Assembly (NCBI GenBank): GCA_964635015.1
Contig: CAZWMS010000015.1
Span: 1-34,456 of the forward strand
Direction: 5' to 3'
Length of the DNA stretch: 34,456 nucleotides
Source: CAJWPI01 sp964635015
GTDB taxonomy: Bacteria; Pseudomonadota; Gammaproteobacteria; Magnimaribacterales; Magnimaribacteraceae
This document shows, in pieces, positions 7,914 to 14,541 of the stretch. Numbering within the stretch: position 1 is the stretch's first letter; every line of letters begins with the position of its first letter. The notes under the pieces are model-generated. The model was given only the letters and a program-made list of their open reading frames with translations. It did not search any database and was not told the DNA's origin. The translations under genes and the position numbers were made by a program.

Positions 7914-9141
7914 AGAAGTTAATAGCAGTCTTTGTGTAGAAGGCGTGCCTTTGTCGGACATAGCTAAAGATTATGGAACTCCAACATATGTTTACTCTAC
8001 AGAATCTCTAAAAAAAAATTTCAATGCCTACTTTTCCTCGGTAAGAGAAAGAGATAAGGTTTGTTTCTCTGTAAAGTCTAATTCAAATATACATATACTT
8101 GAGCTTATGAAGAACCTTGGCTCTGGTTTTGATGTAGTTTCTGGGGGTGAATTAAAAAAATGTCTTATTGTAGGGGCAAAACCAGAGAGTATAGTTTTTT
8201 CAGGCGTAGGTAAATCCTTAGATGATATAGAGCTTGCATTAGAAAATAATATTTATTCAATCAACGTTGAATCTAAGAACGAACTTGAGAGAATAATCAC
8301 ATTGGCCCGGGCAAATGGCAAAAAAGCAAATTGCTCTATAAGAATAAATCCAGATATTTTTTTAAAATCACACAAATATATAAGAACTGGTCACAAAGCT
8401 TCAAAATTTGGGCTTTCTAAAGCTTCAACTTTAAAAGCTATTGAAAGGGCTCTCAACTCTGGTCAAATTAATCTAATTGGATTAGCTTCTCATATTGGTT
8501 CTCAAATAAGAAATAAGGCTTTAGTTTTTAAAAACTTAAATAATTTAATTGAAATATTTTGCGAATTAAAGGATCGAGGGATTTCTTTAGAGATGATAGA
8601 TATAGGAGGGGGGCTGCCAATTCCTTATAATAAAAATGATCCGAAGATTCAGGTTTCTGGGCTAATTAAGGAAGTTATAAGCAAAGTAAGTGAATTGGAT
8701 ATAAATCTTGTATTTGAACCTGGCAGAAGTATTTCAGGAAATGCTGGAATTTTATTAACTAGAGTAGAATATTTAAAAAAAACTTCAACTAGAAACTTTG
8801 CAATATTAGATGCTGGAATGAATGATTTCTTGAGACCCTCCCTTTATGATGCCTGGCATAATATTTCTAATATAGAGGCTAGCAAAGAATTAGCAGCTAA
8901 CTACTATCTTGTGGGGCCGGTTTGTGAGAGTGCAGATACTTTAGGGGAGGAAAGGCTTTTATCTCTTGATGAAGATTCGATTTTAGCTATTCACGATTCA
9001 GGTGCATATGGTCATGTTATGTCTTCAAATTACAATAGCAGGACAAGACCTTCTGAGGTGTTAGTTGAAGATTGTGAAATAAAACTTATCAGAAGAAGGG
9101 AAAGTTTTGAAGATTTAATTTCCCAAGAAACTAACTTATAA
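7903..9141 (+). CDS. lysA: Diaminopimelate decarboxylase
   Basis: Pyridoxal-phosphate enzyme decarboxylating meso-diaminopimelate to L-lysine. The 412-residue protein shows the PLP lysine in FSVKSNSN (Lys58; usual form is YAVKANSN), HIGSQI near 200, the PLP phosphate-binding DIGGGLPIPY near 230, EPGRSISGNAG near 275, GPVCESADTLG near 345 (substrate-binding Cys-Glu) and DSGAYG near 373. The ATG at 7903 lies inside the 3' end of lptM. dapF, which makes the substrate, follows after 5 bases, so the last two lysine steps are encoded side by side. Confidence 0.97.
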   Translation: MGFKEVNSSLCVEGVPLSDIAKDYGTPTYVYSTESLKKNFNAYFSSVRERDKVCFSVKSNSNIHILELMKNLGSGFDVVSGGELKKCLIVGAKPESIVFSGVGKSLDDIELALENNIYSINVESKNELERIITLARANGKKANCSIRINPDIFLKSHKYIRTGHKASKFGLSKASTLKAIERALNSGQINLIGLASHIGSQIRNKALVFKNLNNLIEIFCELKDRGISLEMIDIGGGLPIPYNKNDPKIQVSGLIKEVISKVSELDINLVFEPGRSISGNAGILLTRVEYLKKTSTRNFAILDAGMNDFLRPSLYDAWHNISNIEASKELAANYYLVGPVCESADTLGEERLLSLDEDSILAIHDSGAYGHVMSSNYNSRTRPSEVLVEDCEIKLIRRRESFEDLISQETNL

Positions 9142-9146
9142 TTTTT

Positions 9147-9968
9147 ATGGAATTTATAGCTCACAAATTCTCTGGACTGGGTAACGAAATACTTATAATA
9201 GATTTTTTATCTCAAAATGGGGAGATTCATGAAGAAGATGTTATAAAAATCTCAAAAAAAAATAACATAAATTTTGATCAACTAATTACAATCCTTCCTC
9301 CTACAAATCCGATTGCAGATCTAAAAGTAAACATTTTTAATCGAGATGGTTCTATAGCAGAAAATTGTGTAAATGGAGCAAGGTGCCTTGCTAAATATGT
9401 TAAAGATAATGGTCTGCTTACTAAAAAATTTTTTTTAGTGGAGACAAGTGGAGGTGAGTGGAAAATAAGTTCTAGAAAAAAAAAGGAATATTCTGTTGAA
9501 TTAAGCTCTGTGAATATTTCAAATGACAATAATTCATTCTCTACAAAAAAAAATAAAGTTAAATTGAAATTAGAAGAGGAAACCATTGACCTTAATTTGA
9601 TAAGCCTAGGAAATCCACATGCAGTAGTTTTTCTTAAAAATATAAAAGAAGCTCCTTTAGATTCCTGGGGTAAAAGCTTACAAAAAAATACCTTATTTCC
9701 CAATGGGATAAATCTAGGAATAGCAAAAATTATCTCTCCAAAAGAAGTAAATCTTAGGGTCTATGAGCGCGGTGTTGGAGAGACAGAATCGTGCGGAAGT
9801 GGAGCCTGTGCTGCTGTTATTTCGGGCTATAATGAGAAAGTTCTTCAAAATAGAGTAAAGGTAAATTTTAAACATGGAAGCATAAATATAAATTATGACA
9901 AAGAGCTAAATGCTCTAGAAGCAAGTGGTGGGGCAGAATTTATAAATAAACTTAGGTTGAAAGTATGA
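9147..9968 (+). CDS. dapF: Diaminopimelate epimerase
   Basis: Converts LL- to meso-diaminopimelate, used for lysine and for peptidoglycan, by a PLP-independent two-cysteine mechanism. Length 273 fits the family. The second catalytic region GVGETESCGSGACAAV is canonical. The first reads NCVNGARC (Cys74) where E. coli has QCGNGARC, a Gly to Val change right after the catalytic Cys. The N-terminal substrate loop reads SGLGNEILIID rather than the common HGLGNDF. Both catalytic cysteines remain, so activity is expected. The stop overlaps the next start by 4 bases (ATGA). Confidence 0.96.
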   Translation: MEFIAHKFSGLGNEILIIDFLSQNGEIHEEDVIKISKKNNINFDQLITILPPTNPIADLKVNIFNRDGSIAENCVNGARCLAKYVKDNGLLTKKFFLVETSGGEWKISSRKKKEYSVELSSVNISNDNNSFSTKKNKVKLKLEEETIDLNLISLGNPHAVVFLKNIKEAPLDSWGKSLQKNTLFPNGINLGIAKIISPKEVNLRVYERGVGETESCGSGACAAVISGYNEKVLQNRVKVNFKHGSININYDKELNALEASGGAEFINKLRLKV

Positions 9969-10639
9969 GGTCTCGTAAAGAAAATTCTATTTCAGAAAAA
10001 GAAGTTGCAGAATTTCTGCTTTCTAATCCAGATTTTCTATCAAATAACCCGGAAGTACTCAATAATATCCAGATAATTCATGAATCCGGAGCGGCCGTTT
10101 CATTAATTCAAAAACAAGTTGAGGTATTGAGGGCTAATTACAATGAAACCAACACCAACCTCGTTAGGTTCCTACAAATAGCGCAGAGTAATGAAAAAAT
10201 ATTTAAAAAAACAAAAGATCTAGTCTTAAAAATATTAGATAGCTCAAATATAACGGAATTAGTAGAAATAATTGAAAAAACTTTTAAAGAAAGCTTTGAG
10301 GCATCACAAAGTAGAGTCTTATTTTTTAATGAAATAAATTTAGCCTTGCCGAGAGGTAGGGTAAAAAAACCAAATCAAGCTACTCAGATGTTAGGGAGTC
10401 TTATGAAACCGAATCGAATATATTGCGGTGAGCTTAATGAAAAGGTTTCAGAATTTATTTTTGATAAAAAAACAAAAGTACAAGAGGTTGTTCTAGCGCC
10501 TTTAAAAAGCAATACTTCAGCTGGCCTTTTGGTTTTAGGATCGGATGTTAGGGGAAAATATGACAATAGTAAGGACACCCTATTTTTAGACTTTATTTCT
10601 GAGGTGGTCAGTAAAGTTGTTGATCGACTTACTGCTTAG
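9965..10639 (+). CDS. DUF484 family protein (YigA-like)
   Basis: Member of the DUF484 family, recognised by the N-terminal EVAEFLLSNPDFLSNNPEVL (about residues 14-33), the region SLIQKQVEVLRANY that should form a coiled coil near residues 45-60, and its invariable place between dapF and xerC (YigA in E. coli, 235 residues; here 224). The C-terminal half (about residues 75-220) has the pattern of a GAF-like domain, ending in LAPLKSNTSAGLLVLGSD. No enzyme motif is visible. Function is unknown; the tight link to xerC hints at, but does not prove, a role in recombination or cell division. It overlaps dapF by 4 bases and abuts xerC without a gap. Confidence 0.88.
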   Translation: MRSRKENSISEKEVAEFLLSNPDFLSNNPEVLNNIQIIHESGAAVSLIQKQVEVLRANYNETNTNLVRFLQIAQSNEKIFKKTKDLVLKILDSSNITELVEIIEKTFKESFEASQSRVLFFNEINLALPRGRVKKPNQATQMLGSLMKPNRIYCGELNEKVSEFIFDKKTKVQEVVLAPLKSNTSAGLLVLGSDVRGKYDNSKDTLFLDFISEVVSKVVDRLTA

Positions 10640-11545
10640 ATGCTTAAAAAAGATATAGATAAATATATAGAAAACCTTAAAGTAGTTAAGCATTTTTCTA
10701 GTTACACTCTTGTTAATTATCAAAGAGATTTAGATAAACTTAAATCTTTTCTAGAGAGAGGAAAGAAGAAAAGTTGGAAAAGCATATATGAGTCAGATAT
10801 AAGAGATTTTATAAATAACGAAAGAAAGAAAGACCTTAGTCCAAGAACATTGCAAAGAACTTTATCCTCGATAAGAAGCTTCTTTAATTATCTAAGAGAC
10901 GAAGACCTAATAAACATCAATCCAGCAGTTGGTCTCACAACCCCAAAAGCTCCCAAAGTCCTGCCAAAAGCAATTGATGCAGACTTAGTTAAAAGACTTT
11001 TAGATTTTAAACCCGAAGGACAGCTTGAAGTCCGAGATAAGGCCATTGCAGAAATGTTTTACTCTTCAGGGTTGAGGTTGGCTGAACTATGTCAACTTAA
11101 TCTAAGTGATATTTCAATTAAAGATAGAAGTTGCAGGGTATTTGGCAAAGGAAGAAAAACTCGCGACCTTCCTGTTGGAAGAAAGGCTATAGAAGCTATT
11201 AGAGATTGGCTTATATATAGAGATAAAATCTGTTTGCCCAATCAAGAGGCTCTATTTTTAAATAATAGAGGTAAAAGAATCTCGAAACGATCAGTACAAT
11301 TAAGGCTTGAAAGGCTTAGCAAAAAAAGGGGGCTTCCTTCGGTTCATCCCCATATGCTGAGACATTCATTTGCTAGCCATATACTTGAATCAAGTGGTGA
11401 TTTAAGGGCTGTCCAGGAAATGTTGGGCCACACTGATATTAGTAGTACTCAAATTTACACAAAGTTAGATTTTCAACATTTGTCTAAAGTCTATGATGCT
11501 TCTCATCCCAGGGCAAAAAAAACTAAAAAAGTTTATGATAATTAA
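10640..11545 (+). CDS. xerC: Tyrosine recombinase XerC
   Basis: Site-specific recombinase that with XerD resolves chromosome dimers at dif. 301 residues: an N-terminal SAM-like core-binding domain (about 1-90; FSSYTLVNYQRDLDKL, LSPRTLQRTLSSIRSFF) and a C-terminal catalytic domain. The catalytic set is complete: Arg in SSGLRLAEL near 143, Lys in VFGKGRKTRDLPV near 170, His-x-x-Arg in HMLRH near 240, His in LGHTD near 263, and the nucleophile Tyr in QIYTK near 273. Assignment to XerC rather than XerD rests on the DUF484-xerC-yigB order. Its start abuts the DUF484 stop and its end overlaps the HAD gene by 11 bases. No mobile-element context suggests an integrase. Confidence 0.93.
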   Translation: MLKKDIDKYIENLKVVKHFSSYTLVNYQRDLDKLKSFLERGKKKSWKSIYESDIRDFINNERKKDLSPRTLQRTLSSIRSFFNYLRDEDLININPAVGLTTPKAPKVLPKAIDADLVKRLLDFKPEGQLEVRDKAIAEMFYSSGLRLAELCQLNLSDISIKDRSCRVFGKGRKTRDLPVGRKAIEAIRDWLIYRDKICLPNQEALFLNNRGKRISKRSVQLRLERLSKKRGLPSVHPHMLRHSFASHILESSGDLRAVQEMLGHTDISSTQIYTKLDFQHLSKVYDASHPRAKKTKKVYDN

Positions 11546-12233
11546 AGCCATCTCTTTTGATCTAGACGATACACTTTGGCCTCTATTACCAGTAATTATT
11601 AAAGCTGAGCAAAAAACTAATGCATGGTTAAAAAAAAATTATCCGGCTGCTTCAAGGCTTATACAGTCTGACAGCATGTTAAAAATAAGAAATAGGCTGA
11701 TAAGAGAAAACCCAAAACTAGTTTATCAATTATCGAGTCTTAGAAGCCATGTACTGTCTGAGCTGGGTCTCGAAGCTGGTTTTAGCAAAGAAGATTCTGA
11801 AAAGATGGCAAAGGATTCTTTTGAAATTTTCTTTGAAGAAAGAAATAAAGTATCTCTATATGATGGTGCAGAAGAGACCTTAAAGGCTTTAAAAGATAAA
11901 TTTATTTTAGGTGTCATTACAAATGGAAATGCTGATTTAAAAAAAATTGGACTTGATCATATATTCAAAATTACCTTATCTGCTTCAGATGTAAATGCAG
12001 GTAAGCCAGATCCCAAGATTTTTGAAGCTTTTATAGAAAAAACTGGATTTAGACCTCAAGAAATTTGCCATGTAGGAGATCACCCAAAAAATGATATAGA
12101 AGGCGCACTAAATGCAGGAATGAAAGCTATTTGGTTTAATGAAAAAAAAATAGACAATCCATTTGAAAGATCTTCAGTTATAGAAATAAATTCATGGAAA
12201 GAACTAGAGCCAGAAATAATTAGACTTACTTAA
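11535..12233 (+). CDS. yigB: HAD-family phosphatase (YigB-like)
   Basis: Haloacid-dehalogenase-type hydrolase, 232 residues from ATG 11535. An in-frame ATG at 11493 would add 14 residues read from the xerC 3' end and is disfavoured, because the conserved core MIIKAISFDLDDTLWP starts right at 11535. Motifs: I, DLDDTLW (residues 9-15); II, VITNGNADL; III, the Lys in NAGKPDPKIF; IV, VGDHPKNDIEGALNAG. The cap lies between I and II. E. coli YigB, in the same position after xerC, dephosphorylates FMN and the riboflavin precursor 5-amino-6-ribitylamino-uracil phosphate; the same role is likely by synteny. It ends the ten-gene rightward run, with an inverted repeat just downstream. Confidence 0.9.
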   Translation: MIIKAISFDLDDTLWPLLPVIIKAEQKTNAWLKKNYPAASRLIQSDSMLKIRNRLIRENPKLVYQLSSLRSHVLSELGLEAGFSKEDSEKMAKDSFEIFFEERNKVSLYDGAEETLKALKDKFILGVITNGNADLKKIGLDHIFKITLSASDVNAGKPDPKIFEAFIEKTGFRPQEICHVGDHPKNDIEGALNAGMKAIWFNEKKIDNPFERSSVIEINSWKELEPEIIRLT

Positions 12234-12246
12234 ATTCACTCAGAAT

Positions 12247-12263
12247 ATCTTCTGTTAGAAGAT
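12247..12263. terminator. Candidate bidirectional terminator hairpin
   Basis: Perfect 7-bp inverted repeat ATCTTCT-GTT-AGAAGAT in the 42-base gap between the converging yigB and FAD-dehydrogenase genes. The position is right for a shared terminator, but the stem is AT-rich and neither side has a clean T-run, so the efficiency is doubtful. Confidence 0.35.
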
Positions 12264-12275
12264 TAAAGATTGTCT

Positions 12276-13661
12276 TCAGTCAAATATCTTTCCTGGATTT
12301 AGAATTTTTTTTGGATCTAGACTTTTTTTAAGGTGCCTCATTAACTTTAGCTCTTCATCAGTGCGCGATATATTTAAGTAATCTTTCTTCTCTAACCCTA
12401 TTCCATGTTCTGCAGAAATAGAGCCCCTTATGGATCGTAGGGGTTCATATACACATTCTTCCATTTTGCGAATAGAATTTACATCTCCAGATCCAACTGC
12501 AGTTATGATATGTAAATTTCCATCAGCTAAATGTCCAAAAACGATACAGTGAAAGTCTTTCCAGTAACTAGACATCTTAGAACGCACTTCTTCAAGATAA
12601 CTTTCCATGGTATTTATTGGCAGGCTAACATCAAAGATTTTAAATGGCCCTAATTGAAATTGTTGCTCAACATCATCTCTTATTGCCCAAATTTTCAGTC
12701 TATCTGTCTCGCTTTGGGCTATTACTGCATCTTCTATTATTTTTTCTTGAAGGGCTTTCTCAAGAAGGGAACTAAAATGAAGTGAGTCTTTTTTTTGGTC
12801 AGATCCACAATATTCTACTAGTACATAAAAATTATATTTTTGTTCTATTGGCGGAGGGTTTAAAGCTGGAGGAGTAGTTGTTAATAAATAAAAATCTTTC
12901 CACATAACTTCATAAGCAGTTAAGTTCCCCCCCAGACCTGAATCAACGTGTTTTAAAAGAGAAGAAACTTGATTAAAAGACTTTGTAGAAACTAAAGCTG
13001 TATTTTGACTAAGGGGCTTCTCCTGTAATCTAACTACAACCCTTGCGACTATTCCTAAAGTTCCTTCTGTCCCTATAAAAATATGCTTAAGGTCATATCC
13101 AGCATTATTTTTCAACATTTTGTTCATAGACGAAATAATCGTTCCATCTGCTAAGACAACTTCCAGTCCCAGAACCAATTCTCGAGTCATCCCATAACGT
13201 ACCACTCTATTTCCCCCAGCGTTGGTAGCTACATTGCCCCCAATAGTACATGAACCTCTTGCCCCCAAGTCTAAAGGGAAAAACATACCTTGATTTTCTG
13301 CTTCTTCTTGTATTAATTGAAGCTTCACGCCTGATTGGGTAGTTAAGGTTCTTCCAACTGAATCTATTTCTTCAATCTTGTTCATTCTTTCTGAAGATAT
13401 AACAATTTCACCTTCTTTGGTTATGGCAGACTGTACCAGGCCTGTGAGCCCCCCATGTGGAACTACGGGTTGATTGGACTCATGACAAAGCTTTAAAATT
13501 TTTGATAGTTCTTGAGTATTTTCAGGTCTTACAAGCACCTTAGCCTTAATATTATCATCAATCCAAATGCCTGCCTTTCTCTCTGAAACATCTGAGTCAA
13601 TTAAAATGCCCTTCTTTCCTACAATATTTGAAATTTCAGAAATAAGAATTTTATCTACCAT
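12276..13661 (-). CDS. FAD-linked oxidase, D-2-hydroxyacid / D-lactate dehydrogenase-type
   Basis: 461-residue flavoprotein of the FAD_binding_4 plus FAD-oxidase C-terminal family (GlcD, D-lactate and D-2-hydroxyglutarate dehydrogenases). The FAD-binding half shows VVPHGGLTGLVQSAI near residue 68, GARGSCTIGGNVATNAGGN near 135 and GTEGTLGIV near 200. The C-terminal half shows FGHLADGNLHI near 376, the family hallmark SAEHGIGLEKKDYL near 417, and LDPKKILNPGKIF at the end. These enzymes oxidise a D-2-hydroxyacid to the 2-oxoacid, passing electrons to the quinone pool or an electron-transfer flavoprotein. The substrate cannot be read from sequence. The start lies within the 3' end of the SDR gene (7-base overlap), so the two are co-translated; the SDR could act on a related substrate. 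Confidence 0.9.
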   Translation of the reverse strand: MVDKILISEISNIVGKKGILIDSDVSERKAGIWIDDNIKAKVLVRPENTQELSKILKLCHESNQPVVPHGGLTGLVQSAITKEGEIVISSERMNKIEEIDSVGRTLTTQSGVKLQLIQEEAENQGMFFPLDLGARGSCTIGGNVATNAGGNRVVRYGMTRELVLGLEVVLADGTIISSMNKMLKNNAGYDLKHIFIGTEGTLGIVARVVVRLQEKPLSQNTALVSTKSFNQVSSLLKHVDSGLGGNLTAYEVMWKDFYLLTTTPPALNPPPIEQKYNFYVLVEYCGSDQKKDSLHFSSLLEKALQEKIIEDAVIAQSETDRLKIWAIRDDVEQQFQLGPFKIFDVSLPINTMESYLEEVRSKMSSYWKDFHCIVFGHLADGNLHIITAVGSGDVNSIRKMEECVYEPLRSIRGSISAEHGIGLEKKDYLNISRTDEELKLMRHLKKSLDPKKILNPGKIFD

Positions 13662-14356
13662 TTCTCTGCGTGGGGTCTAATTTCTACATCAAATGTCCAT
13701 GCTGATTTTTTTTGATTAACTAAGTGCCATGCCTCTTCAGCTATAGCATTTGGTTGTATAAAAAAATCATCTGATTTTTCAGACCATATCTCTCTTGTCC
13801 ACCCTAAATCAATTACTGCATCAATAAGTATATAGGCAACATGTATTCCCCTGGGTCCAAGCTCTCTTGCCATAGACTCTGCTAATATTCTCTGCGCAGC
13901 CTTTGTGGGAGCAGTATTAGCAAACCAAGCCTTTCCTCTTCTGGCGGAGGTATTACCGGTAACAATTATTGAACCTGAACCTCGAGCAATCATTTCTTTG
14001 GCAAAGCCTCTAACTAAATACAAAAGGCCCATAGTATTTATTTCAAAATTCTTCAATAAATCTTTTGTTTTTATTTCTAGGAAGTTTCCCCTACTTCCCC
14101 TAACAGCATTATTTATTAGGACATCTGGTATTCCTTCTTCTGATTTAATCTGGTTTATGGTTTTCTCCATATCAATCTCATTTGAAACATCACAGGGAAA
14201 ACTCCTGCTATTTGGAACAATTTTTTCTAACTCAGATAGTCGTTCCTTAGATCTAGATAACATAAGAGTTCTATAATCACCTTTTGAAAATCTTTTTACC
14301 ATTGAGGTACCTGTTCCAGGTCCTACTCCTGTCACTAAACAAATCCTTTTACTCAT
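13655..14356 (-). CDS. SDR-fold protein lacking the catalytic tyrosine
   Basis: 233-residue Rossmann-fold protein of the short-chain dehydrogenase/reductase superfamily. The cofactor motif is VTGVGPGTGTSMV near residue 8, followed by the Asp in PCDVSNEID and NNAVRGS near 87 in place of NNAG. The catalytic Ser region is present (VTGNTSARRG near 132), but the YxxxK motif reads TAPTK, with Thr where Tyr should be. The C-terminus SAWTFDVEIRPHAEKW resembles an SDR subgroup in which the Tyr is also replaced (FAAAK-type), so this is probably a feature of that subgroup rather than a broken gene. Either another residue acts as the acid or the protein is not a classical dehydrogenase. It is divergent from the tRNA gene and upstream of the FAD-linked oxidase. 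Confidence 0.85.
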   Translation of the reverse strand: MSKRICLVTGVGPGTGTSMVKRFSKGDYRTLMLSRSKERLSELEKIVPNSRSFPCDVSNEIDMEKTINQIKSEEGIPDVLINNAVRGSRGNFLEIKTKDLLKNFEINTMGLLYLVRGFAKEMIARGSGSIIVTGNTSARRGKAWFANTAPTKAAQRILAESMARELGPRGIHVAYILIDAVIDLGWTREIWSEKSDDFFIQPNAIAEEAWHLVNQKKSAWTFDVEIRPHAEKW

Positions 14357-14392
14357 AAGAAAAGACTAACACTAGTTGAGGGGTAAATTCTA

Positions 14393-14398
14393 TATAAT
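14393..14398 (+). promoter_or_regulatory. -10 box of tRNA-Arg promoter
   Basis: Perfect TATAAT ending 7 bases before the mature 5' end of the tRNA, which implies an almost leaderless precursor. No convincing -35 is found at normal spacing; TTGAGG at 14376 is only 11 bases upstream. Confidence 0.5.
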
Positions 14399-14405
14399 TT
14401 ATCAA

Positions 14406-14483
14406 GGGCTAGTAGTTCAATTTGGATAGAACGTCTGCCTCCGGAGCAGAAGGTTGCAGGTTCAAATCCTGCCTAGCCCACCA
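14406..14483 (+). tRNA. tRNA-Arg (anticodon CCG)
   Basis: Full cloverleaf drawn by hand: acceptor GGGCTAG/CTAGCCC with discriminator A and encoded CCA; D stem GTTC/GAAC with a ten-base loop containing GG; anticodon stem TCTGC/GCAGA with loop CTCCGGA, anticodon CCG; variable loop AGGTT; T stem GCAGG/CCTGC with loop TTCAAAT. All stems pair perfectly. It decodes the rare Arg codon CGG. It stands alone between the divergent SDR gene and the amidohydrolase promoter, whose -35 begins 6 bases after the CCA. Confidence 0.96.
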
Positions 14484-14488
14484 TTAAA

Positions 14489-14516
14489 TTGACATAACTG
14501 ATTATTGCCATATATT
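14489..14516 (+). promoter_or_regulatory. Sigma70-type promoter of the amidohydrolase-DUF1330 unit
   Basis: Perfect -35 TTGACA (14489-14494), 16-base spacer, -10 TATATT (14511-14516, five of six). Predicted start near 14523, leaving a leader of about 19 bases with only a weak AGGG before the ATG at 14542. Among the best promoter matches seen in the window. Confidence 0.6.
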
Positions 14517-14541
14517 CTTTATCTAATCTAGGGTTTTATTT

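Noticed and set aside
9278..9703. Open minus-strand frame of 141 codons inside dapF
   Set aside because: Lies fully opposite a well-supported dapF frame, has low-complexity Phe/Leu/Ser composition and no recognisable motif. AT-rich genes give such shadows.
11493..11534. Longer N-terminus for the HAD phosphatase
   Set aside because: The extra 14 residues are the xerC 3' end in another frame; the conserved HAD core starts at 11535.
10640..11545. XerC as a phage or island integrase
   Set aside because: It sits in the conserved dapF-DUF484-xerC-yigB order, has the normal length and no mobile-element neighbours.
13905..14276. Open plus-strand frame of 123 codons opposite the SDR gene
   Set aside because: No motif or ribosome site, and the minus-strand SDR is clearly coding.
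14459..14483. Attachment-site direct repeat of the tRNA 3' end
   Set aside because: I looked for a second copy of the T-arm/acceptor segment in the window and found none.
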